DNA of 6,191 nt. It comes from Alphaproteobacteria bacterium. Its GTDB lineage: Bacteria; Pseudomonadota; Alphaproteobacteria; SMXP01. The position numbers were made by a program, and so were the translations under genes. Shown one piece after another: positions 5,739 through 6,191 of this stretch (the stretch's first letter is position 1; every line of letters begins with the position of its first letter). The notes beneath the pieces were generated by a model. That model made no database searches, was not told where the DNA came from, and saw only the letters and a program-made list of their open reading frames with translations. The stretch is taken from the NCBI GenBank assembly GCA_021774995.1, contig JAJFIM010000442.1, positions 1-6,191 on the forward strand. The letters are read 5' to 3'.

Positions 5739-5767
5739 AGTATGGACCCCTCATCAGGAGGGGTCAA
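5739..5767 (-). promoter_or_regulatory. hupB promoter
   Basis: On the minus strand TTGACC (5767-5762) is followed after exactly 17 bases by CATACT (5744-5739). This is one mismatch from the -35 consensus and a moderate -10. RNA would start near 5732 and carry a leader of about 58 bases before the hupB ATG. The spacer is filled by an inverted repeat described separately, which suggests control of this promoter. Confidence 0.6.
5745..5765. repeat. Perfect inverted repeat in the hupB promoter spacer
   Basis: GACCCCTC-ATCAG-GAGGGGTC is an 8-base perfect inverted repeat with a 5-base centre. It begins at the base next to the -10 hexamer and overlaps four bases of the -35. No T run follows on either strand, so it is unlikely to be an intrinsic terminator for lon. 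A dimeric repressor or activator site is the best reading; a lon 3'-end stem is the alternative. Confidence 0.6.
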
Positions 5768-5905
5768 AGAAAAACGGCGGAAATCCGGGTTTTTCGAAAG
5801 AATAATCCACTGTAAAGCACGGGATTCGCCAAAATAGCGACAACTTCTCCCCTGGCGCCGCGCTGACAAGGCTAATACGCGGCTTTCCGGGGAATATCCA
5901 GGCCC

Positions 5906-6191
5906 TTAATGCGTTACCAGCGAATCACTCTCCCCCTTCTCACCGGATTTGGCGACGGCCTGAGAGACTTCCTCGTCCTGATCCCAATCGATCGCCACCA
6001 GAGGGCGCGTCAGGGCGTGTTTGAGAACTTCGTCCACAGTCGAAACAGGGATGATTTTCAATGCGTTCAGGACATTTTCGGGAATATCCGCCAGGTCTTT
6101 TTTATTATCCTGAGGGATCAGAACGGTTGTGATGCCGCCGCGCACCGCCGCCAGGAGTTTTTCCTTCAGACCGCCAATAGGAAACACCCGT
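5906..6191 (-). CDS. lon: ATP-dependent protease Lon, C-terminal end
   Basis: Only the last 94 residues are in the window; the gene enters from the right edge. Lon is a cytoplasmic AAA+ serine protease that degrades damaged and short-lived regulatory proteins. The visible part is the end of the proteolytic domain: RVFPIGGLKEKLLAA contains the Lys of the Ser-Lys catalytic dyad (the first K of GGLKEK, K722 in E. coli). It is followed by RGGITTVLIPQDNKKDLADIP and the final helix region VDEVLKHAL. The last 20 or so residues (DQDEEVSQAVAKSGEKGES) are a variable acidic tail. The position just upstream of hupB is typical. No clear intrinsic terminator is seen in the 231 bases after the stop. Confidence 0.96.
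   Translation of the reverse strand, partial: RVFPIGGLKEKLLAAVRGGITTVLIPQDNKKDLADIPENVLNALKIIPVSTVDEVLKHALTRPLVAIDWDQDEEVSQAVAKSGEKGESDSLVTH

Noticed and set aside
5745..5765. Inverted repeat as an intrinsic terminator of lon
   Set aside because: No T run follows the stem on either strand, and the repeat fits the hupB promoter spacer exactly.
5402..5815. Plus-strand 137-codon frame over hupB
   Set aside because: It is antisense to a canonical HU gene and has no recognisable features.

Overview
The window looks like an alphaproteobacterial chromosome. At the right end are the C-terminus of lon, a complete HU gene (hupB), tRNA-Val(UAC) and tRNA-Asp(GUC), all read leftward. From memory of the group, lon-hupB-tRNA-Val-tRNA-Asp is a conserved alphaproteobacterial order, often followed by the nuo (complex I) operon. 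I cannot assign a genus.

Layout, right to left in the direction of transcription. (1) 6191-4921 is the core block: lon 3' end, hupB with a promoter that has a perfect inverted repeat in its spacer, a probable hupB terminator, tRNA-Val, and tRNA-Asp with a possible promoter of its own. (2) About 4900-4558 is a scar. It holds the catalytic C-terminus of a tyrosine recombinase on the + strand, whose frame runs into the antisense of tRNA-Asp, and a short membrane-helix tail on the - strand. This is the expected leftover of an element that integrated at the tRNA-Asp 3' end. (3) 4548-1 is a run of minus-strand genes where nuo genes might be expected: a four-helix membrane protein, a class I SAM methyltransferase followed by a four-helix membrane protein of a conserved unknown family, a small secreted Cys/His-containing protein, cyclopropane fatty acid synthase (cfa), and the N-terminal part of an outer-membrane beta-barrel protein running off the window.

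The left-hand genes have an envelope theme: membrane lipid modification (cfa), inner-membrane proteins, a periplasmic protein and an outer-membrane protein. The most striking regulatory signal is a perfect 14-bp FNR/FixK-type box (TTGAT-N4-ATCAA) upstream of the secreted protein gene. It sits at class II spacing from a -10-like hexamer, which suggests low-oxygen control of that gene and perhaps of cfa and the porin-like gene behind it. I see no CRISPR array, transposase, toxin-antitoxin pair or recognisable defence system. The new biology, if any, lies in the uncharacterised membrane and secreted proteins and in the tRNA-Asp insertion.
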